NCBI RefSeq assembly: GCF_000359605.1
Contig: NZ_APML01000016.1
Span: forward strand, 56,973 to 120,972
Reading direction: 5' to 3'
Origin: Gracilibacillus halophilus YIM-C55.5
Lineage (GTDB): Bacteria; Bacillota; Bacilli; Bacillales; Amphibacillaceae
Length of the DNA stretch: 64,000 nucleotides
Part shown: positions 56,481 through 64,000 of the stretch, one piece after another
Layout: each line of letters starts with the position of its first letter
Numbering within the stretch: the stretch's first letter is position 1
Notes under the pieces: generated by a model
What the model saw: the letters and a program-made list of their open reading frames with translations, nothing else
What the model was told of the DNA's origin: nothing
Databases searched by the model: none
Translations under genes and position numbers: made by a program

Positions 56481-57257
56481 ATGATTGAATTCAAAGATGT
56501 ATCACTTGTTTATCCGAATGGCACCGAGGGACTCAAGCAAGTAAATGTACATATTCAAGAAGGTGAATTTGTCGTCATCGTCGGTTTATCAGGAGCTGGT
56601 AAATCCACGCTCATTCGCAGTATAAATCGCTTAGTCACACCAACTAAAGGTGAACTGATAGTGGATGGTGACGATGTATTACAACTCAATAATAAACAGT
56701 TACGCACACTACGCACAAAAGTCGGAATGATTTTTCAAAGCTATAATTTAGTCAGACGTTCTACCGTGATGAAAAATGTTATGGCCGGACGATTAGGATA
56801 CACTGGCACTTGGAAAAGCATCTTTCATTTATTTTCCAATGAGGATAAACGGTTAGCCTACGAGAATTTACAACGAGTCAATATTGAAGATAAATTATAC
56901 AATCGCGCCGATGAGCTCAGTGGTGGTCAGCAACAACGTGTTAGTATCGCACGAGTCTTAGCCCAACAGCCAAAAGTGATGCTAGCTGATGAACCAGTCG
57001 CCAGTTTAGATCCACCGACTTCACATCAAGTCATGAAATATTTAAAACAAATTAACGAAGAAGACAACATTACGACGATTGTCAATTTACATTTTATTGA
57101 TATGGCGATGGAATATGCCGATCGTATTATTGGTATGCGCGATGGTGAAATTGTATTTGATGGACCTGTATCACAAGTTTCCGAACAAACATTTGAACAA
57201 ATTTATGGACGAAGTATTCGTGATGAAGATATGCGAGGAGGAATGAAAGGTGCATAA
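56481..57257 (+). CDS. phnC: Phosphonate ABC transporter ATPase PhnC
   Basis: A 258-aa ATPase with Walker A GLSGAGKST, Q-loop MIFQSYNLVRRSTVM, signature LSGGQQQRVSIARV and Walker B VMLADEPVASLD, all in PhnC form. The start is ATG 56481 (MIEFKDVSL) after AAAGGAGAAA rather than the upstream ATG at 56457. Its 3' end overlaps phnE by 8 nt. Confidence 0.95.
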   Translation: MIEFKDVSLVYPNGTEGLKQVNVHIQEGEFVVIVGLSGAGKSTLIRSINRLVTPTKGELIVDGDDVLQLNNKQLRTLRTKVGMIFQSYNLVRRSTVMKNVMAGRLGYTGTWKSIFHLFSNEDKRLAYENLQRVNIEDKLYNRADELSGGQQQRVSIARVLAQQPKVMLADEPVASLDPPTSHQVMKYLKQINEEDNITTIVNLHFIDMAMEYADRIIGMRDGEIVFDGPVSQVSEQTFEQIYGRSIRDEDMRGGMKGA

Positions 57258-58050
57258 ATCAGCGTCTTTTACACCTGAAGGTTTATACCCTCGCAAAACA
57301 AAGCTGACCATTACGATTTCAATCGTTATCGTCAGTACTTTTTATTTGCTTAGCTCCATAATGACCGAATCATTTTTACTTGATCTTTTTATAAAAATGC
57401 CGAATGTCTTTGGGTTAATTGGTGAGTTTTTTCCGCCAGAGTGGAGTTATCTGGAAGAAATTTGGCCAAAGTTATTTGAAACGATACATATAGCGATTAT
57501 CGCCACAACGGTTGCTGTCATCATAAGCATTCCTTTTTCACTCTTAACGGCCAATAATGTGACAACAAATCATTGGCTATACCAAGCGATGCGTTTTTTA
57601 TTAAATATCATTCGTACCGTTCCCGATATTATCCTAGCTGTCGTCTTTGTCGGATTATTCGGGATTGGTGCTTTTTCGGGGATTATCGCGCTTATTGTAT
57701 TTGCTGTTGGGATTTTAGTCAAATTAATGAGTGAAGTGATTGAATCGATAGACATGAATCCATCCGAGGCGATTCGTGCTTCTGGTGGTAATGGGTTACA
57801 AACCATTTATTTCGCGATCGTTCCGCAAGTATTGCCACAATTTATCTCATTTAGTCTTTATGTATTTGAATTAAATATACGTGCATCCCTTGTCTTGGGA
57901 CTCGTTGGTGCTGGTGGGATTGGACAATTATTAAATAAAGAAATCAACTTTTTTAATTACCCAGCAGTTAGCACGATTGTCATCATCGTATTTGCTGTTG
58001 TCGTCATCATTGACTACATCAGCGGCAAACTGAGAGAGGGGCTTGTCTAA
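57250..58050 (+). CDS. phnE: Phosphonate ABC transporter permease PhnE (first copy)
   Basis: A 266-aa permease with about six helices and the ATPase-docking loop SIDMNPSEAIRASGGNGLQ. The start is GTG 57250, inside the end of phnC and just after GGAGGAATG. Its C-terminal region (GLVGAGGIGQLL) is typical of PhnE. Overlaps the second permease by 1 nt (TAATG), so the two probably form a heterodimer. Confidence 0.93.
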   Translation: MHKSASFTPEGLYPRKTKLTITISIVIVSTFYLLSSIMTESFLLDLFIKMPNVFGLIGEFFPPEWSYLEEIWPKLFETIHIAIIATTVAVIISIPFSLLTANNVTTNHWLYQAMRFLLNIIRTVPDIILAVVFVGLFGIGAFSGIIALIVFAVGILVKLMSEVIESIDMNPSEAIRASGGNGLQTIYFAIVPQVLPQFISFSLYVFELNIRASLVLGLVGAGGIGQLLNKEINFFNYPAVSTIVIIVFAVVVIIDYISGKLREGLV

Positions 58051-58856
58051 TGACTGAAACAACCTTTACACTTCCGAAAAAACCGAATCAGAGAAAAGTA
58101 CTGATCAAGCGAATGATCGTTTTGCTAGTTATTGTCATGATCTATTTTTGGACTTTTTCCAATATGACTATCAACTGGGGCGATATTTTTAGTATGCGAA
58201 CCATCGAAAATATTGATCGCATTCTCCCCCAGTTTCTCCAGCCTGCATTCAGCGAAACACCTTCCATACTTGAAAAAATGGTCGAAACAGTGTTCATCGC
58301 TTACACAGGTTCTCTAGCTGCGGCTATCATTGCGGTACCCATTGCCTTTCTGGCAGCATCAAACATGGTAAAACATACATTCTGGAATCAATGCGGTATG
58401 TGGATACTAGGTGCGATCAGAGCATTTCCAGAAATCATTTTGGCCATCATTTTTGTCGCTGCGATTGGGCCGAATCCATTTGCTGGGGTACTAGCAATCG
58501 CTATCGGATCGACTGGTATGCTAGGGAAACTGTATGCCGAAATTATTGAATCGATTGATATGAATGTGATTGAAGCATTACAGGCGAGTGGTGCGAACAA
58601 AATGCAAATCTTCATTTATGGCATTTTACCACAAGTGTTACCAGAATTTTTGTCCTACGCGATCTACCGTTTTGAAATTGACGTGCGTGCCTCCTCTGTT
58701 CTTGGCATTGTCGGAGCTGGTGGTATCGGCATGTTAATCACTTTTGCATATATGAACCGAAATTGGGAAGAAGTTGGTATGATCCTTTTATCCATTATCA
58801 TTACTGTCACAATTATTGATCAGATCTCTGGCTTTATACGCAGACGATTAGTATGA
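58050..58856 (+). CDS. phnE: Phosphonate ABC transporter permease PhnE (second copy)
   Basis: A 268-aa permease paralogous to the preceding one, with the same docking loop (SIDMNVIEALQASGANKMQ) and GIVGAGGIGML near the end. No phosphonate-degrading genes (C-P lyase, phosphonatase, phosphite dehydrogenase) follow, so the imported compound could be phosphonate, phosphite or an organophosphate. Last gene of phnDCEE. Confidence 0.93.
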   Translation: MTETTFTLPKKPNQRKVLIKRMIVLLVIVMIYFWTFSNMTINWGDIFSMRTIENIDRILPQFLQPAFSETPSILEKMVETVFIAYTGSLAAAIIAVPIAFLAASNMVKHTFWNQCGMWILGAIRAFPEIILAIIFVAAIGPNPFAGVLAIAIGSTGMLGKLYAEIIESIDMNVIEALQASGANKMQIFIYGILPQVLPEFLSYAIYRFEIDVRASSVLGIVGAGGIGMLITFAYMNRNWEEVGMILLSIIITVTIIDQISGFIRRRLV

Positions 58857-58898
58857 CAACCATATCATCTATGACAAATAATTGGGACAAATAAAGAT

Positions 58899-58939
58899 GA
58901 TCCCCAATCGTTAGATTAGATCACTAACTGTTGGGGATC
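58899..58939. terminator. Hairpin between convergent phnE and oxidoreductase genes
   Basis: GATCCCCAATCGTTAG pairs with CTAACTGTTGGGGATC (14 of 16 positions) across a 9-nt loop. It sits between two convergent genes and probably stops transcription from both sides, although neither side has a perfect T-run. Confidence 0.6.
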
Positions 58940-58976
58940 TGCTTAAAAAAACATGATCTTTTTTATTCTAAGATAA

Positions 58977-59990
58977 TTACTGCTCTGCGATTTTCACTAA
59001 AAGTTTGCCGGTGTTATTGCCTTTGAATAAGTCAAGAAAGGCGTCGGGGATATTCTCAAATCCCTCTTTAATGGTTTCTTGATATTGCAACTTCCCTTGT
59101 TGTAACCATTGAGCTAATGCTTTTGATCCTTCAGGAAAACGATCGGCATAATCCCCTAAAGTAAAACCTTGCATGAGCGCACTTTTCTTAATCAATGTCG
59201 TTTGAATACGTGGTCCTATATCCTCACCTTCTAAATTATAACTGGATATTGCACCACAAACAGGGATACGAGCAAATTTATTAAGGTTTGCATGGACGGC
59301 GTCAGATATGTCTCCACCCACATTATCGAAATAGACATCTACACCATTCGGACAAGCTTTGGCGATATCATTTGCCAAATTGGTCGTTGTTTTATAATTG
59401 ATCGTTGCATCGAATTGTAATTCATCACTTAAATATCGATTTTTCTCGTCAGACCCTGCAATGCCTACTACATACGCGCCTTTGATTTTTGCAATTTGAC
59501 CGACGACGGACCCTACAGCTCCGGCAGCACCTGATATTACAACGGTTTCACCTTCTTTTGGTCGTCCGATATCAAGTAAGCCAAAATATGCAGTTAATCC
59601 CGTCATCCCTAAAATGCCTAAGTGCGTAGAAATGGGAGCAATCTCTTTATCTACTTTTCTTACTTCATCTTCACTCGCTGTGTAATGGGTCTGCCAGCCA
59701 TATCCACCGATAACAATGTCACCTATCTCGAGTTGATTTGATTTGGACGCTATCACTTTACCGATGACGCCACCATCAATCACTGCATTTAATTCAAATG
59801 GTGCCACATAAGAAGGGGCATCAATCATTCTCCCACGCATATATGGATCAACCGATACATATAAGGTTTGAATGAGGACTTCTCCTTCCTCAGGTTGCTT
59901 TATATCTGCTTCTACAAATTGAAATGTATGTTCATCTGGTGTTCCTTTTGGTCGTTCCGCTAAAAGAATTTGTTGCTTTTTGTTATCCAT
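58977..59990 (-). CDS. NADP-dependent medium-chain oxidoreductase (YfmJ-like)
   Basis: A 337-aa zinc-free MDR enzyme of the leukotriene-B4-dehydrogenase/curcumin-reductase group. Seen: DPYMRGRM near the N-terminus, the NADP motif SGAAGAVGSVVGQIAK (AxxGxxG), and FDNVGGDISDAV. Such enzymes reduce alpha,beta-unsaturated carbonyls. The start is ATG 59990 after GGGAGAG; the frame from 60005 contains that site. Confidence 0.92.
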   Translation of the reverse strand: MDNKKQQILLAERPKGTPDEHTFQFVEADIKQPEEGEVLIQTLYVSVDPYMRGRMIDAPSYVAPFELNAVIDGGVIGKVIASKSNQLEIGDIVIGGYGWQTHYTASEDEVRKVDKEIAPISTHLGILGMTGLTAYFGLLDIGRPKEGETVVISGAAGAVGSVVGQIAKIKGAYVVGIAGSDEKNRYLSDELQFDATINYKTTTNLANDIAKACPNGVDVYFDNVGGDISDAVHANLNKFARIPVCGAISSYNLEGEDIGPRIQTTLIKKSALMQGFTLGDYADRFPEGSKALAQWLQQGKLQYQETIKEGFENIPDAFLDLFKGNNTGKLLVKIAEQ

Positions 59991-60107
59991 TATGAACTCT
60001 CCCATTCAAAAGATTTTCACCTTAGTAAAAAATAACAAAAAATAACAACCATTCAAAACGAGATGCTCAGAACAAGCATGTTATTGTGGAATGACTCACA
60101 CGCACCA

Positions 60108-61010
60108 TTAATTAAATAATCCCCGAATCGAGTCCATAAGATTTGTAAAAAAACTTTTTACCTTTTCCCAGAAACCTTGTACGTCTTCACTTGTTACTTC
60201 ATCCAATTTCCCTTGAATATCACTTAAAATACCATCCAGCTGATCAGCGACTTGTCCAAAATCAATATTTAAATTTCGCATTTTATCAAACAAATTCGTT
60301 AGCATCTCTTTTTGTTCCGGTGTTAATTCAATGTTGAGTTGACTTAATTGATCACTAACAATTTGCTCGACTTCTTCTTTCGTTGCGGGATTTTGATTCG
60401 AAATTTCTTTTTTAATTTCACTTAATAACTGGCTGACTTTTTCTTGATCGATACCTGCTTCTTCTGCCAGATTGGTTGCAACGTCTAATTCTTCATTCGC
60501 TACTTCCATACGATCTTGATCTAAAGATTCACCGTCCACATTAAACGCCTTATAAATCCCTGTTAAAGCGGAGTGACCTGTTACTTTGAGCGGAGAAGCG
60601 ACTTCAACTTCAGCATTTTCAATCCCAGCTGTAAGTAATGCATTGGCATACATATCATTTGTCACTTCTGTAATGTTTTCAGCATTGACGATATTCACAA
60701 CCAGTCCATGCCCTTCATTTTTTCGAGTAATTTTCGCTGATGAATACATACTCGAATTTGGATCACCGCCAATATAGTTTACGAGATCCTGTGCGGTGAC
60801 TGTGTATTCTTCCACTTGATTCGGATCAGTGGCATCTAGCATGTCGCGTACTTCATCTTTCTGCGCCTCCGATAACGCTTCACCTAGTACGAGCTTCGGC
60901 TTTCCATTGCGCTCATCAATGACATCATTTCCTTGGCTCGCTAAAGCATTTGGAGCGATTGCTAGTCCAACAAAAAGCCATACTACCAATAAACTGATCA
61001 ATTTTTTCAT
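60108..61010 (-). CDS. DUF1002 secreted protein (YpuA-like)
   Basis: A 300-aa exported protein: signal peptide (about 1-25, ending ALA-SQ), then a DUF1002 domain with LGEALSEAQKDEVRDML, DLVNYIGG and the central GHGLVVNIVNAENITEV, followed by long amphipathic helices to the C-terminus. The B. subtilis relative YpuA has the same size and domain, function unknown. AAGGAG precedes the ATG. Transcribed alone. Confidence 0.88.
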   Translation of the reverse strand: MKKLISLLVVWLFVGLAIAPNALASQGNDVIDERNGKPKLVLGEALSEAQKDEVRDMLDATDPNQVEEYTVTAQDLVNYIGGDPNSSMYSSAKITRKNEGHGLVVNIVNAENITEVTNDMYANALLTAGIENAEVEVASPLKVTGHSALTGIYKAFNVDGESLDQDRMEVANEELDVATNLAEEAGIDQEKVSQLLSEIKKEISNQNPATKEEVEQIVSDQLSQLNIELTPEQKEMLTNLFDKMRNLNIDFGQVADQLDGILSDIQGKLDEVTSEDVQGFWEKVKSFFTNLMDSIRGLFN

Positions 61011-61158
61011 TGCTTTACTCCTTTTAAATGTATTCTTACTATACTATTATGCTAGAATTGCAAAATTATGGGGGCATTTCCCTCATTTATTTCTATCATT
61101 CCCATTCCTTATCTATTAAAACCTCATTGATAGCATGTATGCAGGTACGTAAACATAC

Positions 61159-61200
61159 AAAAAAGCTTTTCGTGCTTATTTGTTAAGCCGAAAAGCCTTT
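61159..61200 (-). terminator. Terminator after ridA
   Basis: On the minus strand GCTTTTCGGCTTA pairs with TAAGCACGAAAAGC (short internal mismatch) and TTTTTTG follows, about 15 nt after the ridA stop codon. Confidence 0.8.
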
Positions 61201-61212
61201 TCTGTCCTCATA

Positions 61213-61590
61213 TTATTTTTTGACAATAGCGTCCATTTCAACTTGTGCGCCTTTTGGTAACTTGCTCACTTCAACTGTAGCTCGTGCAGGATAAGGTTCC
61301 TGTAAGAATTTCGCATAAGCCTCATTAATCGTCGCGAAATCATCCATATTCGCAATATAAATCGTAAATTTAACCACATGGCCGAAGGTTAATCCCGCTT
61401 CAGTCAAAATGGCCTCTAAATTCGCCATCACTTGGTTTGTTTGCGCCACAATATCTCCTTCCACGATTTGCATTGATTCTGGATCAAGCGGGATTTGCCC
61501 TGAGATGTAAACAAAATCGCCTGCATCAATTGCTTGTGAATAAGGACCAATTGCTTGTGGTGCATTGTCCGTATGTATTGCTTTTGTCAT
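61213..61590 (-). CDS. ridA: RidA-family enamine/imine deaminase
   Basis: A 125-aa protein that hydrolyses reactive 2-aminoacrylate and other enamines. Motifs: APQAIGPYSQAID, FVYISGQIPLDP, the arginine in YPARATVEVSKLPKGA, and QVEMDAIV at the C-terminus. Bacillus YabJ belongs here. Two ATGs lie in tandem; the second (61590) has the better spacing from AGGAAG. Transcribed alone. Confidence 0.93.
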   Translation of the reverse strand: MTKAIHTDNAPQAIGPYSQAIDAGDFVYISGQIPLDPESMQIVEGDIVAQTNQVMANLEAILTEAGLTFGHVVKFTIYIANMDDFATINEAYAKFLQEPYPARATVEVSKLPKGAQVEMDAIVKK

Positions 61591-61690
61591 CATGATCGCT
61601 TCCTTTCTACCTGTTTACACAAAATTTTAACATACATCCGATTTTTAGTAGAATAAAAATAGCATAAAATTTCAAAAAAGGATGATGAAG

Positions 61691-62092
61691 ATGGAAAAAA
61701 CGTTTCAAGTACGAACGAATCATCATGACCAAATCGTTGATATTACCTCTGAAGTAGCAAGTTTTCTAAGAGAGCAAAATGTTAGAGATGGATTGGTGAT
61801 TGTCTCTTCACTACACACAACAGCTGGTATTACTGTGAATGAAAATGCCGACCCTGATGTCAAAACCGACTTTTTGCGTCGCCTTGAGGAAGTTTATCCG
61901 TGGGAACATCCCAAAGATCGACATATGGAAGGTAACACAGCGGCTCACTTAAAAGTAAGTACAGTAGGACATAACCAAACACTTGTTGTTTCCAATGGAA
62001 GTTTATTGCTCGGGACTTGGCAAGGCATATATTTTTGCGAATTTGATGGACCACGCCAACGAAAATTCCACGTAAAAATTATCGAAGGGTAA
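61691..62092 (+). CDS. YjbQ/UPF0047 family protein (YugU-like)
   Basis: A 133-aa trimeric beta-fold protein of the secondary thiamine-phosphate synthase YjbQ family. The metal-site residues are in [16 protein letters not shown] and [11 protein letters not shown], and the C-terminal motif is [19 protein letters not shown] start at ATG 61691, about 9 nt after AAAAGGA; the two ATGs at 61682 and 61685 are too close to it. In vivo role not settled in the family. Confidence 0.92.
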   Translation: MEKTFQVRTNHHDQIVDITSEVASFLREQNVRDGLVIVSSLHTTAGITVNENADPDVKTDFLRRLEEVYPWEHPKDRHMEGNTAAHLKVSTVGHNQTLVVSNGSLLLGTWQGIYFCEFDGPRQRKFHVKIIEG

Positions 62093-62099
62093 AGAACAA

Positions 62100-62139
62100 A
62101 CGCACGGTGAATCGTAACTGATTTTCCGTGCGTTTTTTT
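62100..62139 (+). terminator. Terminator after the YjbQ-family gene
   Basis: ACGCACGG (62100-62107) pairs with CCGTGCGT (62126-62133) and TTTTTT follows. Confidence 0.85.
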
Positions 62140-62171
62140 AACGAATTGTCTCCCTTCTCCCTCCGTCTCCA

Positions 62172-62271
62172 GTTAACATTCAAGTATAAAATATTATTGT
62201 TAACATTGATTTTATTAAAGTTAACAATTATAATACGATTGTATTGTTAACTTATTTTATTTTACGTTAAC
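62172..62271 (+). promoter_or_regulatory. bioYB promoter with tandem BirA operators
   Basis: Five GTTAAC half-sites lie at 62172, 62199, 62220, 62246 and 62266. The second and third form a full BirA operator TTGTTAAC-15-GTTAACAA; the fourth and fifth form another with a 14-bp gap. A strong promoter, TTGATT (62206-62211), 17-nt spacer and TATAAT (62229-62234), lies inside and across the first operator, so biotin-loaded BirA should block polymerase directly. Confidence 0.85.
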
Positions 62272-62303
62272 ATTATAATCTATTCAATCAAGGAGGATGT
62301 ACT

Positions 62304-62885
62304 GTGAAATTACACACAAAAGACATTACGTTTGCTGCCATGTTCGCCGCTTTAATGGCCATTGGCGCAAATATCACATCGTTTATCGTGATTGGTGGTG
62401 TTCCGATTACGCTCACGACATTTTTCTGTATCTTAGCGGGACTTCTGTTAGGTAGCCGTTTGGGCGCTATTTCCATGATCGTTTACACATTAGTAGGATT
62501 TGCAGGAGCGCCAGTCTTCGCAAACTTTTCTGGGGGAATCATGGTCATTGCTAAACCAACATTCGGATTCATTTTATCTTATATCATTGTTGCTTATGTG
62601 ACGGGCAAAATCGTTGAAAAGAAACCAACCCGCAACATATTTATTGCAGCCAGCCTCATCGGAATGGGCATCAATTATTTCGTCGGTACAAATTGGATGT
62701 ATGTGGCCTATAAATATATTGTAGAGACACCGTTTGATTATTCCATTGTGTGGTCATGGATGCTCGCTCCATTGCCAAAAGATTTCATTTTATCCATATT
62801 CGCTGGTCTGCTTGCTTATCGAATGAAAGGAATTGTGACACAACCAAACACGACAGATGCAGTGAACACAAAACAAGTTAGCTAA
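62304..62885 (+). CDS. bioY: Biotin ECF transporter substrate-binding component BioY
   Basis: A 193-aa membrane protein with six helices; family motifs GGVPITLTTFFCILAGLLLG and GFAGAPVFANFSGG are clear. It captures biotin and works with the shared EcfAA'T module, which is not in this window. The start is GTG 62304 after AAGGAGG. First gene of the BirA-controlled bioY-bioB operon. Confidence 0.95.
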   Translation: MKLHTKDITFAAMFAALMAIGANITSFIVIGGVPITLTTFFCILAGLLLGSRLGAISMIVYTLVGFAGAPVFANFSGGIMVIAKPTFGFILSYIIVAYVTGKIVEKKPTRNIFIAASLIGMGINYFVGTNWMYVAYKYIVETPFDYSIVWSWMLAPLPKDFILSIFAGLLAYRMKGIVTQPNTTDAVNTKQVS

Positions 62886-62897
62886 GGAGGAAATCGT

Positions 62898-63902
62898 ATG
62901 ACGGCAATATCTTGGACTGATCTAGCCGAACGTGTCATACATGGTGACAATCTTTCCGATAAAGAAGCTTTGTCCATTTTACATTGTCCCGATGAACAGC
63001 TCTTACTCTTACTTCATGGTGCTTATCAAATACGGCACCATTATTATGGCAACAGAGTGAAATTAAACATGATTCTCAATGCAAAGTCAGGACTCTGCCC
63101 AGAAAATTGTGGTTACTGTGCTCAATCAGCTGTTGCTAAGACACCGACTGAAACCTACCGTATGGTTGATAAAGAAACATTACTAGAAGGCGCAAAACAA
63201 GCTGATCGGTTACGCGTCGGTACATATTGTATTGTCGCTAGTGGCAGAGGTCCAAGTCATCGTGAAGTGGACACCGTAACATCTGCAGTAGAGGAAATAA
63301 AACATCAATATGGGCTAAAAGTCTGCGCATGCTTAGGGATGTTAAAACCAGAGCAAGCCGATCAATTAAAACTAGCAGGTGTGGATCGCTATAATCATAA
63401 TATAAATACATCAAGACAGCACCATCATCATATTACAACTACACATACTTATGATGATCGCGTAGAAACCGTTCAACACGCGAAAAATGCTGGTATATCG
63501 CCTTGCTCTGGTGTCATTATTGGTATGAAGGAAACAAAGGAAGATGTGATTCACATGGCACGAAGTTTAAAGGAGATCGATGCTGATTCCATTCCGATCA
63601 ATTTCTTACATGCCATTGATGGCACGCCTCTGGAAGGAGTAGATGAGCTCGACCCGCGATACTGTTTAAAAGTGTTGGCGCTTTTCCGCTACATAAACCC
63701 TACAAAGGAGATTCGCATTGCGGGTGGACGGGAAGTTAACCTTCGTAGTCTTCAACCATTAGGACTTTATGCGGCCAATTCCATATTTGTCGGTGATTAC
63801 TTGACGACGGCTGGACAAGAAAGTACAGTTGATCATCAAATCCTCGAAGACCTTGGCTTTGAGATCGATGATGTGCAAGCATCAGATAAAAACTCTGGCT
63901 AA
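62898..63902 (+). CDS. bioB: Biotin synthase
   Basis: A 334-aa radical-SAM enzyme that inserts sulfur into dethiobiotin. The radical-SAM cluster motif CPENCGYC is at about residue 67, and YNHNINTS, TTHTYDDRVETV and IRIAGGREVNLR are family landmarks. A histidine-rich insertion-like stretch (RQHHHH) replaces the more usual acidic residues after NTS. AAGGAGG precedes the ATG, 12 nt after bioY. The other biotin genes are not adjacent. The last 98 bases of the window show nothing recognisable. Confidence 0.95.
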   Translation: MTAISWTDLAERVIHGDNLSDKEALSILHCPDEQLLLLLHGAYQIRHHYYGNRVKLNMILNAKSGLCPENCGYCAQSAVAKTPTETYRMVDKETLLEGAKQADRLRVGTYCIVASGRGPSHREVDTVTSAVEEIKHQYGLKVCACLGMLKPEQADQLKLAGVDRYNHNINTSRQHHHHITTTHTYDDRVETVQHAKNAGISPCSGVIIGMKETKEDVIHMARSLKEIDADSIPINFLHAIDGTPLEGVDELDPRYCLKVLALFRYINPTKEIRIAGGREVNLRSLQPLGLYAANSIFVGDYLTTAGQESTVDHQILEDLGFEIDDVQASDKNSG

Positions 63903-64000
63903 CGCTGCTAAGAGATCTCGAATGCCGTTCGAACGTTTAATGAAGACTGTCTTCGTAAACTTTGTTGTTTTAAGATGATTCGCTATCGGCGAATGCTTGC

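Overview
The window looks like a chromosomal segment of a low-GC, endospore-forming Bacillaceae, perhaps from the Gracilibacillus/Virgibacillus/Oceanobacillus side of the family (the genus is inference). Supporting signs are strong AGGAGG-type ribosome binding sites, GTG and TTG starts, a small acid-soluble spore protein gene (sspP, 19.0-19.2 kb), a YhcR-type wall-anchored nuclease with an LPDTA sorting signal, and BirA- and purine-riboswitch-controlled genes of Bacillus type.

Layout. 0-3.1 kb: methionine synthesis (end of a YitJ-like MTHFR gene, then metE). 3.2-7.0 kb: giant secreted nuclease/5'-nucleotidase yhcR. 7.2-12.0 kb: complete Leloir operon galK-galE-galT-galM with its own promoter. 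12.2-16.2 kb: N-acetylglucosamine use, nagB-nagA divergent from the PTS transporter gene nagE. 16.3-19.6 kb: AT-rich accessory patch with orphan membrane proteins, a decayed tyrosine recombinase, sspP and two very small membrane-protein genes. 19.7-24.4 kb: ROK regulator, FMN glutamate-synthase-like protein, aldo/keto reductase and epimerase. 24.7-30.6 kb: a toxin/immunity array. 30.7-34.0 kb: adenine deaminase under a guanine-type riboswitch, DUF624 protein, CBS protein. 34.1-39.9 kb: sugar ABC importer with its YesMN-like two-component system. 40.2-42.2 kb: four small membrane proteins. 42.5-44.5 kb: HAD phosphatase and ring-cleaving dioxygenase. 44.8-47.3 kb: AT-rich ABC exporter operon of bacteriocin-associated type. 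47.4-47.9 kb: two adjacent tandem-repeat arrays. 48-55.3 kb: ferredoxin, aldo/keto reductase, HelD, heterodimeric ABC exporter. 55.5-58.9 kb: phnDCEE importer. 59-62.1 kb: housekeeping genes. 62.2-63.9 kb: bioY-bioB behind tandem BirA operators.

The most unusual region is 24.7-30.6 kb. Three copies of a cassette (same promoter, an immunity-type lipoprotein, then a lipase toxin) lie head to tail. Only the last has an intact toxin: an N-terminal lipase with a G-N-S-L-G nucleophile elbow and a long helical C-terminal half. This reverse architecture matches the type VII-secreted lipase TslA with its immunity lipoprotein TilA. The other two cassettes keep only about the first 85 toxin codons and break at the same junction. 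Conserved blocks flank a variable stretch covering the lipoprotein C-terminus and the toxin N-terminus, so the array could be a store of exchangeable immunity/toxin segments.

Seven conserved genes (metE, nagE, the ROK gene, a sugar permease, the HAD phosphatase, the dioxygenase, phnD) are each broken by an apparent one-base deletion in a short run. That pattern fits uncorrected sequencing or assembly error better than seven independent gene losses, so I annotate them as frameshifted CDSs with repaired extents.
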